Origin: Arthrinium phaeospermum | Lineage: Eukaryota; Ascomycota; Sordariomycetes; Amphisphaeriales; Apiosporaceae | Direction of reading: 5' to 3' | Length of the DNA stretch: 64,000 nt | Assembly: GCA_006503535.1 (NCBI GenBank) | Contig: QYRS01000012.1 | Span: forward strand, 2,025,001 to 2,089,000 | Part shown: piece by piece, positions 45,266-58,830 of the stretch | Layout of the letters: each line of letters begins with the position of its first letter | How positions within the stretch are numbered: position 1 is the stretch's first letter | The notes under the pieces: generated by a model | Told to the model about the DNA's origin: nothing | Database searches by the model: none | What the model saw: the letters and a program-made list of their open reading frames with translations, nothing else | Program-made: the position numbers and the translations under genes

Positions 45266-47475
45266 GTGTTTCGGGGGCTCTGCTTCACTGGCTGTAAAAA
45301 GTGCTTCATAGCATAGATCAAGGGGGTTGCATTTAGATGGGGAGCTTGAGCGCCATAGATCAGAATGATTCGGGACTAGCTGAGATAATGAAATACGAGC
45401 AACGTCATGATCGAGGCTTGAATAATGCGGGTGAGTTACTAAGCGATAAAAAACTGTACGTAGGGATCGTCCTCCAGGTTATAACCTATCCATTTCATTG
45501 GCAAAGTAATGAGTGATGGGTCTGGAAGACAAGAGGAACCTTACGCCATGGATGGGCATACAGACGTTGGGGCGGTCATGGCACTTCGCTGCCTCGGGCA
45601 ACACGAATGAAAACAGCGAAAGGCCAACAGCCCGAAAAAATTGCATTTCAGAATGCGATGATGAAATGGGCATGTTCTGTCCTAGGTAGGCTATTCTCCA
45701 TTGGCCATCACTTCACTATACCCATTTCAAGCAGCTGCACCCATCCGATGCAGTGTACAAGTCATACATACCTACATACCATGTTGGGCATGTGTGTAAC
45801 ACGACAGGTCCTTGCAGCCCCCCTCGAAACCCAACTACACGATGATCCACGATTGGTCAACGGATCAAGTCCGAGTTGGTGGCGCTGTCAGAGGGGCTTG
45901 TCTGGCCTTAAGATACAGGCAAGACTTATATCGGAGACGGTATTCCTGGGGAGAAAGCCCCGTGTGTTACCACGAGGTGTGATTAGATCTCCATCACGTA
46001 ACGGGCTGCATTAGAGGTCGCACAGCAGATATCCTATGGAAATCGAGACTGGGGTGCAGCGCCAACTGGACATGTCGGTGAGATGAAGGATGCGCAAATC
46101 TATGAAAGATGGCAGACACTAGATCTTGTAGATGCCAGGTAATTGTGTGCCGTAGGGTATCAATGAGGATGGAAACGCAGGCAATCTTTCCAGTAAGCGA
46201 GTCGAGCAATTCGCATCCACATCTCTCATGCCAGTTGGATTCGCATCCGACCCGAATATTGTCAGAGAAGACATACCAGGCCACAAGATAGCTGCGCTTC
46301 GCGTCCTTCTCGCCCCTCGTGCCAACACACAATCCCGTTCGGCCCTTTTGCTAGCCCTTGGGCATGCATTCCAAGCCAGAACCAGACATCCCAACTCGCC
46401 TAATGACGAAACCTGACGATGCCATGATCGAGACCCTACGTTGCGATCCGCATGGCCCAGACGAGTTCGTCATATATTGCCCTGCTACTGCCGCTGTCCG
46501 CCTGCCCAGCCTCTTCGTACCCGCACGTTATAATAGGCGTGTGCGCCGGGTCTCCCGTCTGGCTCTTTCTCCCCTTTCCCATCGTCCTACCTGTCTTACG
46601 GCAGGTGTAACGGATAACAGCAGACGTTTTCCCATTACACCAGCACAAGCTTTCTTTACTCCTATGCATGCGTCTGTGCCCCGTCGCACGCCGATGCAAC
46701 ACAAGAAATTCCATGTTGGGCCGCCCCAGGCTTGTGAGTCGTGAACATGCAGGAATCACACAAAATGGGCAATCGAAGGAACGAATCAAAACTCCCGGAC
46801 GCCACGCCGCCGCCCCCAATGGAATCAACACGTCGCCGATTGGGTGTGACAAGCCTCCGGATCGAATAGAGGGTTGTATCCCCGGCTACAGTATCGTCGG
46901 ATAACTGCAGAACCCAGTCCCTAGATCTGAAAAGCGGTGGAAAGAGGGGCGAGCACCAACCGATGGCCAAAGCGACGCTGCGGCTTCCGATCCGGCCAAT
47001 CATTGGAATGGAATGGTCATCCTCAGTTCCTGCTCGACCCGGGCTGCGTCAGAAATGCATCCTTGCAGAGCACTGCTGGCAACGCCCAATAGAGAAGGCT
47101 CGGGTAAGGGCATAGCGCCAAGAAAACCTGACAAATGCCCCATCGCAATCTCAACGTCAACATGATGTTATAGAGGCCTCGGGGCGAGGCTTGCGGAAGG
47201 TCTGGTGGTCAGCGACGACAGTGGCGGGCGGAAAATGCTCGAGATTCCCACTCGATACCGGGTAGGTTGAATGGCGTATGCCCTTATGCTCGATCATAAA
47301 AGGGTCTCAAGCTCAACTCAGGGCATAATGGCGAATAGGATCGTTTGGTCAGCATCTTTCTCAGCCTATCGTCGGCAGCACAATCTTACAAGTTTATCCC
47401 CTTTGTTGGAACACCGGAGCATAGATGTGTTTGATCATTCGATTATACCCGAAGCCCAAAGAGCAGCAAGTCAAG
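45266..47475. other. 2.2-kb intergenic region
   Basis: 3' flank of the acyltransferase and promoter of the small gene at 47476. A 128-codon open frame at 46358-46744 (plus) shows no motif or splice context and is not called. Confidence 0.55.
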
Positions 47476-47759
47476 ATGCCATCTCCAGCACAACACGACG
47501 ACATGGTTAGCCAGTAAGTGACAGCTATTGGTTCTGGTATCCGAGAGAGGTCAGCGAAACTCACCTCAGATCCAACAGTTCGGGGTCACCAGTTAGCCAG
47601 ACGGAAACCTCCAGTACTACTGGTCGTCGAGGCTCCCCAGTTCCGCGACCCCCGTCTTTCCTGGAAAATCCAGCCAGAGATCGCCAGGCCGATATCACGA
47701 CCCATCATCGAGACATTTCACAGGATATCTTAGGATTCGGGGCGCAGTTCCCAAAGTGA
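47476..47759 (+). CDS. 75-aa hydrophilic small protein (two exons)
   Basis: Exons 47476-47513 and 47570-47759 are joined across a 56-nt intron (GTAAGT...CTCAG) and read through to a stop as 75 residues. The ATG lies in a good context (CAAGATGCC). The product is Ser/Thr/Pro-rich in the middle (SNSSGSPVSQTETSSTTGRR, then SPVPRPPSF) and ends with a more conserved-looking segment (RDISQDILGFGAQFPK). No signal peptide or membrane segment. No family recognised; likely an intrinsically disordered small protein. It converges with the MER3 gene, whose 3' end is 258 bp away. The main support is that the one canonical intron turns two short frames into a protein-like product. Confidence 0.6.
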
Positions 47760-48017
47760 CGGGCGGTGCTGTTAGCGGGAGCGGGGAAACCATGAGAGTA
47801 ACTGTGTCGTTATGGCAAATGGATTTGTGTATTGCTATTGGCTATCTGCAGAACAGGCAGTGCAGAAAACATGAAGCAACATCTTGGCGCCCTACCCTCG
47901 TTCCCAGCTTGGAAAACATCGCGGCTAAATGAAGCGCTCCAGTATCTGTACCAATTTAGCTGTCTCACCAAGCAAAACAAAATGTCAGCAATCTTGTATA
48001 GAGTCGTCCGAATTCAC

Positions 48018-51000
48018 TCAGGGCCTCCATCCATCTACCTCAACCATTCCCTTGATCAGGTCCATCACTTCGGGACTCAGTTCCGAAGCCCACTCAGGCG
48101 CCTTTGACTGGGAACTTTCCGCTTCTGGGTTGACTGCAACTTCGAATGGGTTTGAATCCAAGAAGAAGGGCTGATCTGTGTCATCGACCCCACCCAGTCC
48201 TTCATGCGAACTTGACGGGACTGCTTCCTCATCCGGCAAAGGCACTTGGTTGTCCATTGCCAAGTCTTGGGGAAAGTCTTCTGGCTGAACTTCTTCCTTC
48301 TCTTCCTCCATCTCTTCCTCCATGGCATCCGAGTCGTCGAGCTCGTACTGAAGCTCGAACGGGTGAGGCGCGCTGCGGCCAGCGAGTACTGGTTTCGGGC
48401 TCTCCGTAGACTTTGCGATCGACTTGGTGATCCGAGAGGGCGCCTTCATATTATGTCCCTGCGTCTTTCTGTGCAGGTCTGAAAGCTTGTTCTTGTTGTG
48501 AATGGTCTGTTCGGGGGCAGACACAGCAAGTTGCACATCATCGTCATCGTCCGTTAGACCTGACAGGTCAACAAGCTCGACCACCTGGTCATCGTGGTCG
48601 CCTTTCTTCATTTTCTTCTTCTGTTTTGGGCCATATTCGGAGTGGTGTTGACTCTTCGTTTTCTTGCCATTGGTAGCTGAAGCTGTTGGTTGGTCCTCGG
48701 TAGCCTTCCTCTTGGGTGGTGGTCTTGGCTTCTCCAGTCCTTCTTTGCAGCACTTGTGAGTGCAGGTCCTGCCGTTCTTGGTGAGGCCTCCGCCGCGACA
48801 GTAATGATTGCACATCCATCTTCCATTCTTCATCTTGGTCGGCGCAGGCTTCATGGGCGACTGGTCATTCAAAGCATCCTCGAGTTCAGGGAAACCATCA
48901 TCGTCGCTGTCCAAGACGTCGTACTGTGACGAGTACAACGATGTCTTTGGGGCTGCATTAAGGGCCTCCAGCAGATCTTCGTCGGCAACGTTGTTGACAG
49001 CATCCTTGCTAATGTAGTCGATTTGCGCCTCGGGAACCGGGTTGGCGAACGCCTGGGTATCGAGTCCGGCGAAGGCAGATGCTGGTGTGTTCACATGTAC
49101 TTCCTCAACGACTTGGGTTCCAACAATTTCCTCGCAGCTGAAGTGGCAAGTCACCACCTCATCTGGCCTACTCAGCGAAACGGGGAACTTGATCTCGAGA
49201 CCATCGCTGCCGTTGATGTTCTTGATGTTGCTTCGGGAGAAGTATGCGACCTTGCCATCCAAGGTTTCTGCCAGAAATGTCACCGCAGGTATCTTCCCCG
49301 ACCATGTTGGCGGATGTTTCTGGTTCTTGTGGCCAAGGATAGCGCGTACCACTACGGTGATTGAGTTCCCAATCTTCTTGTAGGTCCCTGGCGCACCCAG
49401 CACGTCTAACCTCAAGGTCAACTGCGGGAATCCCTCCAGAACCTTGCACATATTCTTCCCGTATGGAGGCTTCCGACTCAGGACGCGCTCGATGTGGTCG
49501 AAACTCAATTTCGCGAGCTCTAGGACGGTATGCACATTCTGGGCTTCGAACTTCCGCATCGCTACCGGGCCAATGCCAGGGACCTGCTGAATTTGAGCTG
49601 GGTGGTCCTCCCAGGTACCTGCAGAAGTGGCTCGGACGAGCTCCAGGCCGGTGCGGACGCCAACTGCGTCGCCCTCAAACACTCTGCAGTCGACCAAGCA
49701 CCGTACCAGTCGATTAAGTCGATCGAAAATAATGAGCTTCTCTGACGCCATCTGCTTCTTGAGAAAGCCCGTCTCTTGGTCGCTTGGTAGTTCGACATGG
49801 CCAAGATGCATCTGTATCGAGATCGAAACGTACTGCCATGACTCACTCACATTCCCTTGAATGGGATACACGACATCTTTGTTCAACTTTCGGTACACAG
49901 CGCGCTCAATTGGCTTGAACCGGAAGTCTCCAAACTCCGTTGCTTTTGCCAGACCACCAATCTGACATCAATATTAGCTTGGGAGGTGAAGGGTCTAGAC
50001 ATGGCAGTACTTACCAACTGCTCCATGGTGGGAGCTTTCGGGATTGCAAGGAGAAGTTTCATGGTCTCGAATTTGACCATGTACCTTGACATGGCGTTGC
50101 CGTATTCTGTGCACTTGAAGTGGTCCCCTTGTGTGATGAGTCTGTGTTGCTGCAAAGTCCTAATGTCTCTTTCACACCATTGCTGAAGACTCTCGTCGGC
50201 GTTGGCACCGGTATCGCTGCCTTTCAAGGTGTACTTGTCTGGGTTCTGTCGCATTCTGACATTCAGGAAAGTCCCATCTATCCATTTCTTTGCTGTGTCC
50301 AGGTTCTGGATCGTGCCAAGCCCAACCTCGGAGTTCAAGTGTTCGACAAGATTGAGGTGCAGCTTGCTCTCCAGCTTCTCCATCCCCGACACCATTTTCT
50401 CATACCGTTCAACCTTGTCTCGCCTCGTCAATATGATTGCCGTAGCACTCCGGTCAAACTGCGGACGACCTGCCCGGCCAAGCATCTGAAGAACATCGAG
50501 ATCTGACAGTTCCTGGGGCATGCCATCGCTGTAAGCGACAGTTCCCTTGAGCACCACGGTGTGGCAGGGCAAGTTCACGCCAACTGCCAAGGTCGACGTG
50601 CAGCAGATGACGTGCAACTGTCCGCTGAGAAAGTTCTGTTCAATGGCAGCACGCTCGTCCGCGTAAAGGCCAGCATGATGGAAAGCAACGCCGTATCGAA
50701 CAATCTCCTGCAGTTCTTTGCTGATAACCGGAATGCGGCTTTTGGGACCCGGCCACGGTTTGTCGTCAGCACTGCAAGTAGTCCACCACTCCGCCAACTT
50801 GCTGGCTGTAGTCTCACAGGCTTTCCTCGTGAAGCAAAACACCATGATGGGTTTCTTCTCAGTATGTTTTCCCAAGAGCATGGTCAGCTTCCCATCCAAC
50901 ATCTTGTCAAAGATGAAGTCATTGCCAGGGCTGTCATAGCCGTAAACGTACTTCTTAAGCTTGACAGGTCGGAGTTCCTCGCCAAACTTCTCGTATACTG

Positions 51001-52527
51001 CTGGCTCGCTTTGGTTGGAGTGGTTTTTCCCCAGCCAAGTTGCAATGTCTTCGATGTTTGGTACCGTGGCACTAAGACCAACAAACCGGACATTGGCACC
51101 GCTCGTCTTCATCCGGGAAACCACTGCCTCGAGAGTCGCTCCTCTGGCGTCATTGAGAATATGAATCTCGTCAATGAGAACGAGCCTGACCATGCTGAGA
51201 AGCTTGTGGTGATCGGACCACTTTCTGGTAATAGAGTCCCATTTCTCTGGTGTTGTTACAATGATGGATGCCTTGCCAACGCGTCTAGTCTGAGCATGGG
51301 AAGTATCACCAGTCAATTCGGCACATTCAAGGCTCAAGTGGCTGAACTTCTTCTCCCAGTCCTTGGCACGCTCCGAACAGAGTGATTTGGTGGGAGCCTG
51401 GTAGACGATCTTGAAGTTTTCACCCCCGAAGGTCATAACGAGCTTGCAGATGGCCATCTCGAGGACCGCCGTCTTCCCACTGCCAGTGGGGGCAGAAATG
51501 ACTATATTGTCGTCGGAACCGTATGCAAGCGGGAAAGACTTGGACTGGACGGCATTGAACAGCTGGTATGGAAAGATACCACGACACTTATCGGGGAGCA
51601 CTTTCCGAGGGTCAAGGAGGTACGTGTCTCCTATCTTGGGGGTGATCTGCACTGGAGCATGGCCCAAGTCCAATGAGATGTGTGCTGGGCGAGACACTGG
51701 CCGTGATCTTGATGATGTCGTTGGTTCCTGTCGTCTGACGCTCAAGCGGGTAGAGGGGCTGGACTTCCCAACTTCAGAGGACGAGGAGCTGTATTCATGC
51801 TGCTCCAACAGTGATGGTGGGGGTTGTGGAGGGGCTTGAGATTATTAGCGAGGCCAAGACTAAGAATGAGTTTGTAGGACATACCTGTATAGAAAGGTGG
51901 CGTTGCAAGCTGTGTACCAGGCTGCAAAGAGGCGACACGATGCGACCCATCTCGCTCAAAGATCGGCTGTGTGCTAGGGCTGGGCTGAGCCTGGAGTGGG
52001 TTGCTGAGGAACCGAGGTCTGTAATCCTCGCCGCGCGTAGCAAAGGGTCTGAAGTGGTGACTCGCATCGCCAAGGACGCGTCGTTGACTCGAAGAGGAGA
52101 CATGGGCATTTGGAAGCGAGATGCGTGGGGGTTCGGTGGATGGCCTGCCGAAGTAGTGTTCTGGAGGAGCTGGAGGCCGCCCCAGAACCTGGAGGTCTGG
52201 TGGCACAAAGACATCAGCAAGACGGATTAGCTTAGACAGGCGAGTTTGGGCACACATACCGAATTCGTCGAGCTGCTGCGGAAAGTCACTCAACAAATCA
52301 TCCCCAGCAAAAGGATTGGTGAAGTAGCTGGGGACAGAATTGTTGCGATCCCCTGTCCAAATACCACCGTACGTGAGCTGGGGGGTTCTCTGGGCGGGCG
52401 CGCTGAACATGGCATCAGTGTGATCTATGATGTTCTGGATGTGACGGTCGTCGTTGCGAGCGCTGGGGAAGCCGTACGAGCGGCCGGCCCTAGAATCGCC
52501 ACCACCACCATTGGAATTTGGCGACAT
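48018..52527 (-). CDS. HFM1: meiotic DNA helicase MER3/HFM1
   Basis: Ski2-like superfamily-2 helicase of 1447 residues that promotes class I crossovers in meiosis. Exons: 52527-52260, 52196-51885, 51834-50015, 49961-48018; introns of 63, 50 and 53 nt. A disordered N-terminus precedes the helicase core. The core has Walker A APTGSGKT at about 308-315, DEIH box at about 415-418, motif III GLSATVPN, motif V TSTLAVGVNLP and motif VI QMLGRAGRPQFD. A winged helix, a Sec63-type domain with helix-hairpin-helix (VPGIGPVAMRKFEAQNV) and a Cys/His cluster (CNHYCRGGGLTKNGRTCTHKC) follow. The tail is acidic (DDSDAMEEEMEEEKEE). The segment 49809-49847 could be read as a 39-nt intron, but its translation matches the conserved Sec63 part, so it is kept as coding. 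Confidence 0.95.
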
Positions 52528-53532
52528 GGTGTACTGGCGGGGATGATTCCGGGGCAGTGAAAGCAGGAGACCACTGTATCGCTCAGTCTAGGGCTTGTGA
52601 GAAGACGCAGTATTGGGTTGCAGGATATGATATGCGCCTCGTTGTTCGTGCCTCAAGGCTTCTTCTCGTGGGGGATGTTTTCTGGGACAGGTCAATTGGG
52701 TTGAAACTTGGCCATTTGATCGCACAATTTCTTGCCTTGCGCATATTGTACTCGAACTCAGAGGGAAGGCACTGCTGAGCTGCCCTGCATGGCGTGCCTG
52801 CCTTCCCATACCAGCTTTGAAAACTTCACTTGGGCTCGCTCCTTCCCTTGCACTTTGAAATGTGAAGGTGAAATGTGGGTCCATTAATAGGGGAGCTTCT
52901 CATCTTCCAGAGTCCGCAAAGGTCGCCAACATCCCACACAGTGAATGGAAATCCAGTGAACGGCCTAGAGTCGAAAGCGAGGTAATCGAGAAAACTTCTT
53001 ATATCGATATACCGACCTAGGGAACCTATAGGAACATTTGATGGTTGCTGTCGCAAGTTGTGTCTACAAGTCTTTCCGTACTCCTGTCCCCTTTCTAACC
53101 AGTTTCCCTTCCCTTCCCTTCCTTTCCCACGCCAGATTGCGTCGCCATCAAGGCTCCTGTTCGGTTTTCACCCGCTCTGGTGCCTCCCTGTTTTTCCGCG
53201 TCAACCTAACCCTCTTTTGTAAAACCTGAGTTCTTCTGAACCAATTCCCAAGGCACACCGTCCAGCCGTGCGCTGGTGATGACATCCATGCCATCTGCAC
53301 CCGTCCAACTGTGGATATCTTCTTCCCTGCACGGGTATCGTGGCATCAAAAAATCATGTAGGTCGGATGTATGTGTCGTGTCGTATAGTAGCCGATTTCG
53401 TTGGGGCTCGGCACTTAGTATATAGGTTGCCCCAATGTCCATTGTCATCGTGTGGAGTTCATGCAAATAAACGTCGCCGTCTCGCGTGTGGTGTTAATCT
53501 AGATCTTGCGACCCAGAATCACGGCGTCTCCT
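52528..53532. other. no gene recognised
   Basis: 5' region of MER3 and 3' flank of the transporter. A CTTCC/CCCTT-rich pyrimidine stretch lies at about 53090-53130. No protein gene. Confidence 0.6.
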
Positions 53533-55109
53533 CTATTCGTCTCGGTGCTTGCCCCGCGATGATCCGGTCCTAGAGTGATGGCGCAAAGGAGAAGACGGCC
53601 GCGACGTAGACAGCCCCATGGACTTGACCGATTCCAAGGGGTTGGGCACCGCCAACCTGTCGTCGTTTCGCGGCGTGTTCATGGGGTCGATCGTCGTCTT
53701 CTCGTAGTTGACAATGTTGATTGGCGGCGGGCGGCCGCGCTTCCGGTCTGGGCCGCTATACAAGAACGTCGAGACGAGAACCAAGACCGTGCCGATGAGG
53801 AACTAATGATTTTCCGTTAGTTACTTTCGCGCCAAGATATGACAAACGTACTGAGATGGAGTGACCTACTGTGAGCGATACCCCAACGTTGAAGAAGTAT
53901 ACACTGAAGAGGAAGCTGATGACGATGCTGATGCTCGTCGCAAAGTTCTTGGCAATGTTGTCCGCGTAGTTGATGCAGAGGGAAGCCAGGACGCCGCCAA
54001 ATGCCTGCAGCAGGATCAAGGCCCACACCACCCAGTTGTAGCCGTCGAAGAAGCCGTGCTTGGCGATCTCCTCGCCGTCCTTGAAGAAGATGCCGACAAA
54101 CAGCGCAGGGAAGAGCGAGTAGAACGACAGCTGGATGTTGCGCGTCCAGACCGAGGCGGCCGAGGCGGGGTCCTTGAGCACCTTCTCAAAGTAGACGCCT
54201 GTCAGGCCCGAGACCAGCGCGGCCACAATCACGGCCGAGAGTCCAATCGAGTAGTTCATGACCGGCGCCAGGTTCTGGTCCTCCTCAATGCCTTCGTAGG
54301 TGGCAGATCGCTTCATCAGCGTACCCCCGACGTCCGAGAGGCCGTCCACGGTGCGCTTGGTGAGTTCTCTGGCAACCTCGCCCATCCCGTTGGCCACCTG
54401 TCCCAGCTCGTGCACGGAGCGGGGGAAGAAGTGGTCGGTCATGTCGTGGATCATGAACGAGTTCTCCTTGGAGCCGGACGACGGGATCGAGACAATCGAG
54501 ACGCCCATGGTCAGTATCACCAGCGCAACCCAGCGCTTGGGCGACAGCGATCTTCCGAGCATTGTCACGGTGAATATGGCGGTCGTGAGGATCTTGAGCT
54601 GGTATAGAATCTGGAAGTGCACCGGATCCAAGTTGCCTACAGCCACGTACTGCAGCGTGTTCTGTAGGGTGTAGAGGCAGGCCGGGATGGCCAGCTTCCA
54701 TCCGTCTCCCGAGAAGACGGCATTGTAGATCTGTTCGAAGATGACGGTGGCGGGGGTCGAGGGCGCCAGACTCCGCGATACCTCGTATATAGCAAAGGTC
54801 AACGATATGGCCAGCTTAATGATCTCGGTGAGGAAGATGGCCGTAGAGGTGAAGTAACGGTGGTCGCCACTTGGGGGCATCATTCGCGAATAATGCATAA
54901 GAAGAATAAGGGCCGAGTTCTGGAAGGTCAACTGCATAAAAGGGCACCATATTAGCAAGGGTTCGTGTGCTGCAGCATGCAGCAAGACGGCGGCGCGCCG
55001 AGACGAAGAAAGAGAATGCGCATACCGTGATGAGCGAGACCTGCTTCACAGGCATGCCCAGTAGCGTAGGGCCTCCCATGGTGGGATGTGAGGCTTCAAG
55101 CAGAGCCAT
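53533..55109 (-). CDS. UDP-galactose/nucleotide-sugar transporter (SLC35A type)
   Basis: Golgi membrane antiporter that brings UDP-sugar into the lumen for glycosylation. Exons 55109-55026, 54931-53870 and 53802-53533 give 471 residues; introns of 94 and 67 nt, the second with a CTAAC branch site. The nucleotide-sugar transporter domain (PF04142 type) shows LTFQNSALILLMHYSR, ACLYTLQNTLQYVAVGNLDP, FQILYQLKILTTAIFTVTML, LTGVYFEKVLKD and LCINYADNIAKNFATSISIV. Some ten hydrophobic segments are present. A long hydrophilic loop (HDMTDHFFPRSVHELGQV region) separates the halves. The cytosolic tail is Ser/Arg/Pro-rich. Exact sugar specificity (UDP-Gal versus UDP-GlcNAc or CMP-sugar) cannot be read from the sequence. 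Confidence 0.92.
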
Positions 55110-57092
55110 CGTGGGCGCGTAGAGTGGCCAGTGTTGGCCAGAATGCTATGACGTCGCAATCTTACTGTCCCCTCCAGATTTTGGTGGTGCCGGTCGCGTG
55201 AGGGCGGAGAGAAGCTTTGACGGGTTTTGTCAAGCAGGCGGATGCTGGCAAACTGCGAATGCAAATATGTTTATGCTGGTGAAGCTGTCGACGAAGTAGT
55301 TGGTAGTTGCCGTCAAGTCGCAACGTGCAGGAAGAGTATATGGGCTAGAAATGTAGTGAAAGAATCGGCAGCGCAGCGCGTGCCGGGGGCCTGATTATTC
55401 GCGATGAAATTTGATGTCGTGGTTCGAGTGGGATTGGGTAGGATTGATTGAGTTGGGGGGCGGCCTCGCTTGGGTTACCCCTGGATTTCTTGGGGGCCCT
55501 GATTTAATTGGGCTAGGGTGTAGGAGCTGGACTCGATTCGATGCATGCGATGCTGGGCGTACGCTCAATGATGCAGAAGGCAGGCCTAAAGATAGTTCAA
55601 TGTTCCAGGCACTTTGCTCTCTCTCGGGCCAGAACTCGGGTACACGGCAAAGAGGATTGCTTCTGCGGTTTGCTGCGGGAGAGGCCAATTGACAGCATAG
55701 ATCTCTCAACATAGGTATGGAGAGAGAGAAAGTTGAAAAAACCCCGACGTTGTGTGCGGGTGCCTCTGTGCCTACTTTTGTTTCAAGCTGCGGAAAGCAA
55801 GCCAACGCAAGCTCCCAGCTCTGTCCCAGCTTGGCTAAAGGGTGGGTGCAGTTGTTTTAGGCAAGGATGCTGACGAGACCCTTAACCCTCAAGCTTTCGC
55901 AAGGTGGTGATCTCAAAGGCGTTCTCGAATCAAGTTGGCCCTAAACCCCAGCTTTTCCAAGGAACGCCCTCCGAGCCTCCTAGCACGAAAACTGGTCCAC
56001 GTCGACGTCGCTCTTGGCTTTGCTGGGTTATTGCCAGTCACCAGAGATGACGGCACCCATCCACAGCAGCTGAAGCTCTGGACTTGGCGCAGGTTTGTTA
56101 TTGCCTAGGTATAGGTATACATAACCCAGCAGTGTCTGGCGATGCTGATCTTTGTTTCTGTTCAATAGCACCCGAATCCCCGTCCTCGACTATTACCAGA
56201 GGTTGCAGCGCCATTGGCCTCTTGTGTCAGGCAAGTATTTGTATCCACCAGGAACGGTATCATCATCCATGATGCATTATCAAAGCGCCTCCTTTCATCA
56301 GATTCCGCATGCATCGATATGAAACAATTATCTCTGATAATCTCAAGGGTATCCAATTGCTTAAATCTGCTCCTGTTGCGATACAAGTAGGTCACAACCC
56401 TCGTTTTTCGGTGCTGGTCCGTCAATTTGCTGTGCTTGGTCCTAGACCCTGATGATCTTTTTCCAATGCTACCTCTTACGCCAAGGCACAGGCGCACGCA
56501 CGCACACCACAGCTCAAGCCCAATTGCTTAACGACACGAAGCCCTGCCTAGAAATGTTTCTACCCAGTCAGCTGGTTGCCGGTGACGTTGCAACTGAAGT
56601 TGCAGGCAAGTTGATCGTCATATATCGCATCTCAATTCCCTGATCATCAAGGAGAAATCAGAAGCGCCTGGTCCAGTATGGTTCAGCATCCCCATCCAGA
56701 TGAGAAAGTGGCTTCCAAGCCATCTGCCATGTGGCAGACTTAGTGCATGCCCAGACCCCCGCCGCCTTCCAGAACTCCGACCACCGACCCTGCCCAAATT
56801 CCACTGATGAATCTGGCTTCGCTTGTATCCGTATCCAAATCCATTGAAGCTGCCAAGGCTTCCAAGGACACAATGTTTACCTCTCGTAGCACACAACGCG
56901 ATACAACTTGTGAACGCTGCGAATGTACGTGTGCTTCTGCAGATGGTGGGCCCAATCGATCGGCCCTGGAGGGCGGGGTGATCCGATCCGGGTGAACCAC
57001 CGATGCTGAACCACCACTGGCCAACTGGGAACCAATGCCAAAGGCGGTGAAAAGACAGAAGAAAGAAGGTACGAATCCATCTGGCTCCAGGA
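55110..57092. other. 2-kb intergenic region
   Basis: Promoter side of the transporter gene up to the left end of the AT-rich element. Only short frames were seen. Confidence 0.55.
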
Positions 57093-57121
57093 ATCAAAAT
57101 TAAACTAGTCAACCCCCCCCC
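57093..57121 (+). repeat. left terminal inverted repeat
   Basis: ATCAAAATTAAACTAGTCAA followed by nine C. It is the exact inverse of 58831-58859. The C-run continues to 57127. Weaker similarity (ACATCAAC) continues inward for about 60 bp. Confidence 0.93.
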
Positions 57122-58830
57122 CCCCCCTCCCTCATACTGCACCACCACCCTACATCAACACTAGCAGATTTCATCACCCATCAATATCAACCATTAATTA
57201 ATTAATAACGCGATTATAGAATTAATTAATTTTTTTCCCGTTTAATTCCGTTTTAAAAGCGCTATTTATCGGTATAAATTTTATTTTAATTTTCTAACGT
57301 TTAAATAGGTACCGCTAAGAGTAATACGCATTATAATACCCCTTGTAAAACTAAGGTTAAAAGGGTAATAAAATTCTTTTAATACTATAACCTCTTTAAC
57401 TAAAAGCTAAGCTAAATAATTAAATTAAACGTTTTTAATTTTTTTAAAATAAAAAAGTATTCTAATTATATTATTATTAAGTCCAAGCTCGATTTAATTA
57501 ATTTAAAGTTTATCACTTTTAACTATGATAATAAAACCGATTTTAAAGCCTATTTCGACTACGATACGCGAACTTATTATAACGACCTTCGAATTACCAA
57601 CTAATAAAGATTCTAATAAGAAATAATCAATAAAATAGTAAAGAAGTTATTTATAAAAAAATAAGCACAATTAATTAACTAATACTTAAAAAATATTAAT
57701 TATAAAGGGGATATTAATAAGATAACTAATATAGCTCGGTCCCTTTAATAATTCATCGCTGAGGATATTAAAGTTTTAATTAACGCTATAAAATATAACA
57801 TCACAACTAAAATAACTTTTAAATATAATTAATATAATAAAAAAAAGAAAAAAAAAATAGCTAAAATAAGCCTATTAGAATCACGCGTTTAAAAAGAATT
57901 AACTAGGAAATAAGAAACTAAAAATAATAGGATCTAATATTCCGAAATCGAGTATACATACTTAATAAATAGCACTTTAATTACCCTAAAAAGCCGATTA
58001 AAAGGGTTAAACGGAAACCTAAACATTATAACCGGCCATAAGTAATAAAAAAATAAAATTAATAACGGAAAAATAATATCTTAACGACTTATAAAAAGGA
58101 AAAATTTAACAAAATATTTATTACTATTAATAAACTTAAAAAAAAAAAAAATTAATTAATAATAATAATTTTATTAAAATTAACCTTTATAATATTAAAA
58201 TATTTTATATCTTAATTACTTACGATTATAATTTTAAATCTAATCCGGTTCCTTATTATATAACCATTAATAATAATAATAAAATAAACAATACTATTTA
58301 TATTAAAGCTTTTAAACCAATACTTAAAAAAATAAAAAAACACTATAGATTTAAAAACTTTATACTATAAAAAAATAATAATAATTTATATTTTTTTATA
58401 AAAACTTTAGCTTAAAAGAAAAAATAAGGTATATAATCCATTTAAAATACTCCTTAGTGCTTAAAAACTAGCCTAATCGAGGACTAAAAGGTTATAACTA
58501 CTATAAAATAGTTTGTTAAAAACTAAATACTAATAACTCTAATAAATATAATAAAAATAATTAAAATAAGCTAAAATAGCGTTAATTAAAAATCTATTAA
58601 GTCTACTTACTTAAATATGCCGCAAAGATAAGAAAACTTTTAAATGGTAAAGAGGCGCCGTATTAATCAATAAATTAAAGTAATATAAACCTCTTTTAAC
58701 GCCTTAAAACGCTTTAAAACAGCTTAAAATAACATTTAAACAGCTTCTAATTTATCTATTCTAAAATGTATACTGATGCATTAATACGTTGATGTGTGTG
58801 TGGGTGTTGCTCTAAGGGGGGGGGGGGGGA

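Noticed and set aside
49809..49847. 39-nt GT-AG intron inside MER3
   Set aside because: Too short for this genome's introns, and the translated segment matches the expected Sec63-domain sequence.
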